DNA of 9,638 nt, taken from the NCBI GenBank assembly GCA_946478935.1, contig CAMLEL010000052.1:1-9638 (forward strand). Reading direction: 5' to 3'. The notes beneath the pieces were generated by a model. It ran no database searches. It was not told where the DNA came from and was given only the letters and a program-made list of their open reading frames with translations. Both the position numbers and the translations under genes were made by a program. Below are positions 6,001-9,638 of this stretch, piece after piece; the first letter of the stretch is position 1, and each line of letters begins with the position of its first letter. The DNA is from an uncultured Armatimonadota bacterium (GTDB taxonomy: Bacteria > Armatimonadota > Fimbriimonadia > Fimbriimonadales > Fimbriimonadaceae).

Positions 6001-8022
6001 TCAGCCTCTCTCCAGCAAAAGGTAATCAAGTCCGAACATCTGCCGGGGCAATGCCGCCTCTCGCTTGCCGAGGCATTCAACCTCCAAGACATAGTTTCCG
6101 TTTGCGAATTGAGCTGCGCCCAAGGTGAGCTTGTTCCATTTGACGCCTTCACCATAGAAGTCCAACCGCTTGGGTCTTATCACTTCTCGGCCCTGCGCAT
6201 CCAAGACTCGGATCGCGTGAATGCCATAGTCGCGAGCATGGCAAAATGCTCCGACCAAGTTGAACTTGCCCGCTTCTGGCACGGTGAAATTCATCGTTAG
6301 CTTGTTGCCCGGTTTGGCGTCCATCCACCACAGCTGCTTGCCATTTGAAAGCTCCCAAAAGCCGCTCTGCATTTCAAACTTTCCACCCGTCACAGTGACG
6401 TTCTGGTTCTCCGCCTCGATGGCGCCTTTGACCGGAGCAGGCGGGGTCGTTTCCACAAGAAGCCGATCTTCTCGCCGAATCGGTTCGATCGTTGCCTTGG
6501 AACCAGGCAGGCTGTACCAGTAGCTGACGCGAGAGAATCGCGCGTTCACTTCCGCCCAATGCCACATTTCGATGTCGAACTTGAGCGATTTGGTAAACGG
6601 GATTGGATCAAACGTTTGGAACCGGCGGACGCTTGTTTGGCCAAAATTACCGGGTCCGTCACAGCGCGCCTGTCCATGGTAGGGCTTATTAAAGAGTAAC
6701 GGTGAACACCAAGCGTAGCCAAAGTAATCCTCCGTGCCCGTACCAAAGGTCGATGGGAAGTTCTCGCCGTCAACATAGATTTTTTCGTCACCCTCACCCC
6801 ACCATGCCGGGGTGGGATTCGTTACGTGAAGGTGCGTACCGACAAAGTAACCTTCGCCTTTTGCACTGAGAAACTCCATATCTCGCATGGGGCGCGTGAA
6901 TCCGGCATCCGAATTGTAAACGGCGCGGAAGTAATAAGTCTGCGGAGTGAATGGCTTGTTGGACCACCCTAGATCAACGGTGATCGGCACTTCAATTTTG
7001 CCCGGGCCCGTGATCGTCACTTCCAGCTTCCGCTTGAATGGCATGGGCCAGTAGCTCACCATCTCGCCCTTGGGAGTTACCGTGATGGGAAGGCTGCTCG
7101 ACTCGTTTGGCCCGGGCGCAGATGAGAAGAAGTCGCCAAGAGGCGCCTCAACCGTTTTCTCGCCATCGCAAACGATCTTGATCGTCGAGTTCCGCAAAAC
7201 GTTATGGGGTTGGAAAGGGTCATCCCAGTCCATTGCGCGGATGTTCAGCACCAGCGGGAACGGAATCTGTACTCGCAGCATCTGCAGGACTCCGCCCGAT
7301 TTCGCCTGGATGACTCTGGAAATACTATTTTTTGTCGGTTGGAGTTTGCCGGATTCAGTCTCGTGTGTCTCGAACTTGGGCCGAGACGGCGAACCCAGAT
7401 TCCAGGCAACCTCTGCAATCTTGCCCGATGGCAGCTTTGCCGAATCATATGTCGCCACAACGGTTCCCGGTGCGTAGGTCCGATATCCGATGTGATAGTA
7501 CAGATTTGGATGTTCGGGTTTCTCGTTCTCAACCGTAATCTTCAGCGATTTGGAGTACGGAAACGGGAAATAGATGTTCGCGCCCTGGGCACACCCATAG
7601 GCAATAGGATCCTTGAAGGGAGCCACGTTACCAAGCAGGAAATCGGCCATCTTGGCTTCCAGCCTCGGAGTCGTCTCGCCGTCGAAGTACATTCGGATGG
7701 TGCCTACTGGATTTGCTGACCAGATTCTTACTGCGGCACCCGGACCCTTCAGGTCGGCCATGACATATTCTTTGCGGCCGTTTCGATCTTCAACCCGAAC
7801 GAACTTGCCGAAGTCTCCATTTGCAAACCAGGTCTTTGCATCCTTCGGATCGTTGGATGCCCGGTCGTAGCTGCTTGCCTGGGCCGCCGTGAATGGCAGT
7901 ATTGGCCGTGTCGTCAGCCAATCAAGTGACGCCATCTCATCTAACATTGAATCGACAGAGACTTGCTGAGCATGCCCCAATGCGATCAGAAATCCCATGG
8001 CCAGTAAACAACTTCGTTTCAA
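6001..8022 (-). CDS. Secreted GH172 (DUF2961) family protein with C-terminal CBM-like domain
   Basis: Predicted exported glycoside hydrolase. DUF2961 became family GH172, whose studied members act on furanose linkages (bifidobacterial alpha-D-fructofuranosidase / difructose dianhydride enzyme, and exo-D-arabinofuranosidases on mycobacterial arabinan). The 673 residues start with a signal peptide (LLAMGFLIALGHA, likely cut after A18). The core signature lies at 408-434: WGEGDEKIYVDGE, then GTGTEDYFGYAW. E410 and E431 are 21 residues apart, the same spacing I recall for the catalytic pair E270/E291 of the bifidobacterial enzyme. From about residue 535 a separate beta-rich region begins with IEAENQ, resembling CBM35/CBM6-like carbohydrate-binding modules. 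The start is TTG at 8022, supported by a strong GGAGGG 6 bases upstream. It is divergent from a sugar importer. The substrate is not determined. Confidence 0.92.
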   Translation of the reverse strand: MKRSCLLAMGFLIALGHAQQVSVDSMLDEMASLDWLTTRPILPFTAAQASSYDRASNDPKDAKTWFANGDFGKFVRVEDRNGRKEYVMADLKGPGAAVRIWSANPVGTIRMYFDGETTPRLEAKMADFLLGNVAPFKDPIAYGCAQGANIYFPFPYSKSLKITVENEKPEHPNLYYHIGYRTYAPGTVVATYDSAKLPSGKIAEVAWNLGSPSRPKFETHETESGKLQPTKNSISRVIQAKSGGVLQMLRVQIPFPLVLNIRAMDWDDPFQPHNVLRNSTIKIVCDGEKTVEAPLGDFFSSAPGPNESSSLPITVTPKGEMVSYWPMPFKRKLEVTITGPGKIEVPITVDLGWSNKPFTPQTYYFRAVYNSDAGFTRPMRDMEFLSAKGEGYFVGTHLHVTNPTPAWWGEGDEKIYVDGENFPSTFGTGTEDYFGYAWCSPLLFNKPYHGQARCDGPGNFGQTSVRRFQTFDPIPFTKSLKFDIEMWHWAEVNARFSRVSYWYSLPGSKATIEPIRREDRLLVETTPPAPVKGAIEAENQNVTVTGGKFEMQSGFWELSNGKQLWWMDAKPGNKLTMNFTVPEAGKFNLVGAFCHARDYGIHAIRVLDAQGREVIRPKRLDFYGEGVKWNKLTLGAAQFANGNYVLEVECLGKREAALPRQMFGLDYLLLERG

Positions 8023-8078
8023 ATTTATCCCTCCGAGGCAGGAATCGCCGCTACCCTTCTGGAACTTTACTCAACTGG
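8023..8078. other. Short divergent intergenic region between GH172 gene and sugar permease gene
   Basis: Only 56 bases separate the two divergent start codons, so there is little space for two separate promoters plus an operator. I looked for -35/-10 pairs in both directions and found none I would defend: a TTGAGT on the - strand at 8069-8074 has no matching -10 box. No clear inverted repeat for an operator is visible. The permease side lacks a Shine-Dalgarno, so its messenger may start very close to the ATG or come from a promoter inside the GH172 gene. The boundaries assume the TTG start at 8022 and the ATG start at 8079. Confidence 0.5.
8029..8034 (-). promoter_or_regulatory. Ribosome binding site fixing the TTG start of the GH172 gene
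   Basis: Reading the - strand, GGAGGG is followed by ATAAAT and then TTG at 8022. This is a near-perfect Shine-Dalgarno with 6 bases of spacing. The next in-frame ATG is at residue 9, in the middle of the signal peptide, and using it would remove the lysine/arginine n-region. The site therefore decides in favour of the TTG start. Confidence 0.8.
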
Positions 8079-9041
8079 ATGGCTCTTCAAGTGCAAAAGC
8101 TGAAGCTCGGTTGGATCTCCACCGTTCAGCGTTATCAGGGAGTCATTGGGCTTTTATTACTGCTTGCAGTGGCTTATGTATTGAGTCGGGAGTATTTCTA
8201 CTCTGCCAGCAACCTGGCCAATATTCTCAATCAACTGGCGGTACCGGGCATTCTCGCGATCGGAATGACTTTCGTGATTCTGACGGGCGGTATCGATTTA
8301 AGTGTCGGATCATTGCTCGGACTCGTTAATTGTATTGCCGCTACATGGATCGTCGATGGCGCCGGCATTCCCATCACGATCGCCTACTGCTTGGTCATTG
8401 GCGTTGCCGTCGGCGCGGGACTTGGCTACATTGTTTCCGCAACTCGCCTTCAGCCATTCATCGTAACGCTCGCCGCAATGGTCAGCTTGCGAGGGATCGC
8501 CTATGTCTATACAAACAACGGAACGGTCAGTGGTCTCGGAAACAAGCTTGATTTTCTGATTGCCCGCGTCTGGGGCATTCCTATGAGCGCTTGGCTCATG
8601 CTCGGACTTGTTGCGATCGCCAGCCTGGTCCTCTGGGGAACTGTATTTGGAAGGAACATCTACGCTCTGGGTGGCAATGAGGAAGCGGCGAGGTATTCCG
8701 GACTGAAGCTCACTTGGATTCGCGTGGGGGCGTATGCCGTTAATGGACTCTGCATCGCAATCGCAGCGCTGGTATTTACCGCAAGGAACACCAACGGCGA
8801 TCCAAGCGCCGCCGTCGGCTACGAGCTTGACGCTATCACGGCCGTCGTTGTGGGAGGAACCTCACTACTTGGCGGATCGGGCAGCGTCTTCGGAACCTTC
8901 GTGGGGGCCCTATTCATCGTATGCCTCAACGTGCTGCTGATTCTCAAGGGCGTGGATGACAAAGTCGCAATGGGCATCAAAGGACCCATCATACTGATCG
9001 CGGTTTACTTACAAAATATTGGCAGGAGAACGACTTCATGA
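8079..9041 (+). CDS. Sugar ABC transporter permease, RbsC/YtfT-like (CUT2 family)
   Basis: Inner-membrane permease of a ribose/galactofuranose-class ABC importer. The 320 residues are almost entirely hydrophobic segments, consistent with the 8-10 membrane helices of the family. Conserved landmarks are LTGGIDLSVGS (68-78), the cytoplasmic loop GRNIYALGGNEEAARYSGL (191-209) that contacts the ATPase, and AVVVGGTSLLGGSGSVFGT (255-273). The frame stays open upstream to 7893, but that part overlaps the GH172 gene and carries no family sequence. The ATG at 8079 gives a normal N-terminus (MALQVQKLKLGW). No Shine-Dalgarno is visible before it. The stop overlaps the start of the binding-protein gene (ATGA, 9038-9041), so translation is coupled. 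No ATPase gene lies upstream; it must be downstream or elsewhere. The transported sugar is not fixed by this protein. Confidence 0.95.
   Translation: MALQVQKLKLGWISTVQRYQGVIGLLLLLAVAYVLSREYFYSASNLANILNQLAVPGILAIGMTFVILTGGIDLSVGSLLGLVNCIAATWIVDGAGIPITIAYCLVIGVAVGAGLGYIVSATRLQPFIVTLAAMVSLRGIAYVYTNNGTVSGLGNKLDFLIARVWGIPMSAWLMLGLVAIASLVLWGTVFGRNIYALGGNEEAARYSGLKLTWIRVGAYAVNGLCIAIAALVFTARNTNGDPSAAVGYELDAITAVVVGGTSLLGGSGSVFGTFVGALFIVCLNVLLILKGVDDKVAMGIKGPIILIAVYLQNIGRRTTS
9024..9028 (+). promoter_or_regulatory. Ribosome binding site for the sugar-binding lipoprotein gene
   Basis: AGGAG lies 9 bases before the ATG at 9038, inside the last codons of the permease gene. Together with the ATGA overlap it fixes the start of the binding-protein gene and suggests efficient coupled re-initiation. 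Confidence 0.75.
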
Positions 9042-9638
9042 AAACTCACTTCGGGCTGGCCGCAGCCCTCATCGTCATCGGATGCTCTCAGCCCTCGCCG
9101 GAGAAGGGCGCATCGGCTAAAACCTCAACGGGTGCAAAACCTCTGGTTGTTTTCTCGCAGGCAAACTCTCAGGATCCGTGGCGCAAAGTCTTTGACGCAG
9201 AGACCAAGGCAGCGGCCGCCAAGCATGCTGCCGAGTTTGAGTTCGATATGCAAGATGCGGGAGGCGATGCTGCCAAGCAAAACAACATCGTCGAGACTTT
9301 TGCTGTGCGGAATCCGAAAGTTCTTCTAATCTCCCCCACCGAAACCTCCGTTCAATCTTCGATTGAAACGGCATTCGATTCTGGGACTTCAGTGATCTTG
9401 CTGGACAGGGCAATCGACAGTGAAAAATACACGGCACTGATCGGTGGCGATAACGTGGAGATCGGCCGTGAAGCCGGTGAGTATGTGGCGGAAAAGCTGA
9501 ATGGTAAGGGAACGGTTCTCATGATCCAGGGCATTGCTCAAGCCACCCCAACCAAAGACCGAAAGAGTGGATTCATGGAAGTCATGAAAAAGCATCCCGG
9601 GATCCGCGTCATCGAAGGTGACGACTGCGGTTATCAAC
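9038..9638 (+). CDS. Sugar ABC transporter substrate-binding lipoprotein, N-terminal part (3' end outside window)
   Basis: Periplasmic-binding-protein-type I (ribose/galactofuranose class) receptor that delivers a sugar to the adjacent permease. The frame is open from ATG 9038 to the window end: 200 residues, roughly two thirds of a usual protein. A lipoprotein signal ends in V13-I14-G15-C16 with Ser at +2, followed by a flexible Ser/Thr/Lys/Ala linker to about residue 34. The first lobe starts with PLVVFSQ. Likely ligand contacts by family analogy are W48-R49, D123-R124 (LLDRAID) and D174-R175 (KDRKSGF). The SQ...WR, LLDRxID and xDRKxGF combination resembles E. coli YtfQ (galactofuranose) more than RbsB, which has no Trp-Arg at that place. 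That comparison is from memory. The start is supported by AGGAG and the ATGA overlap. Confidence 0.93.
   Translation, partial: MKTHFGLAAALIVIGCSQPSPEKGASAKTSTGAKPLVVFSQANSQDPWRKVFDAETKAAAAKHAAEFEFDMQDAGGDAAKQNNIVETFAVRNPKVLLISPTETSVQSSIETAFDSGTSVILLDRAIDSEKYTALIGGDNVEIGREAGEYVAEKLNGKGTVLMIQGIAQATPTKDRKSGFMEVMKKHPGIRVIEGDDCGYQ

Noticed and set aside
5383..6300. 305-codon + strand open frame antisense to the PAP2 and GH172 genes
   Set aside because: It covers two clear genes on the other strand, spans their junction, has low-complexity Gln/Arg-rich composition and shows no domain. It is a shadow of codon bias in the real genes.
8046..8074. Possible promoter for the GH172 gene (TTGAGT on the - strand at 8069-8074)
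   Set aside because: At 16-18 bases spacing the expected -10 position is GC-rich and unlike TATAAT, so no promoter can be supported.
7893..8078. Upstream extension of the sugar permease frame to 7893
   Set aside because: The extra 62 codons overlap the GH172 gene's signal-peptide region, have no hydrophobic or family-like content, and the family N-terminus fits the ATG at 8079.
1..9638. CRISPR arrays, tRNA/rRNA genes, insertion sequences, attachment sites, riboswitches
   Set aside because: No repeated units, transposase motifs, terminal repeats or RNA-like conserved blocks were seen; nearly all bases are in protein-coding genes.

Overview
The window comes from a bacterial chromosome of moderately high GC and ordinary bacterial gene density. 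There is no gene-free stretch over 300 bases, and I found no RNA gene, mobile element, repeat array or CRISPR. The gene mix recalls environmental bacteria such as Armatimonadota (Fimbriimonadia-like), Planctomycetota or Acidobacteriota: a secreted GH172/DUF2961 protein, a Tat-exported D-acylamino-acid hydrolase, and F-ATPase genes in a non-standard arrangement. That placement is a weak impression from gene content, not a phylogenetic result.

Layout. (1) Positions 1-2706, + strand: the 3' part of atpA (F1 alpha), complete atpG (F1 gamma), a 64-residue protein with four cysteines that looks like a zinc-binding knuckle, and a GNAT acetyltransferase. The genes are tightly spaced. The usual atpD-atpC pair does not follow atpG. 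(2) Positions 2698-8022, - strand: five genes with gaps of only 19-36 bases. In transcription order they are a secreted GH172 (DUF2961) protein, a PAP2 lipid phosphatase, a hotdog acyl-CoA thioesterase, a membrane-anchored protein of unknown function, and a Tat-exported amidohydrolase of the N-acyl-D-amino-acid (D-glutamate) deacylase type. The last gene converges on the GNAT gene and overlaps it by 9 bases. (3) Positions 8079-9638, + strand: a sugar ABC permease of the ribose/galactofuranose class (CUT2) and the first 200 residues of its substrate-binding lipoprotein, joined by an ATGA stop-start overlap. The second gene runs off the window.

How they fit together. The ATP synthase subunits are housekeeping. 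The most coherent accessory unit is the divergent pair around 8023-8078: a predicted extracytoplasmic furanosidase facing a sugar importer. The binding protein's visible motifs resemble the galactofuranose-binding protein YtfQ more than ribose-binding RbsB. This suggests a system that releases and imports a furanose sugar. The other - strand genes fit loosely with envelope lipid and D-amino-acid turnover, but that link is inference.
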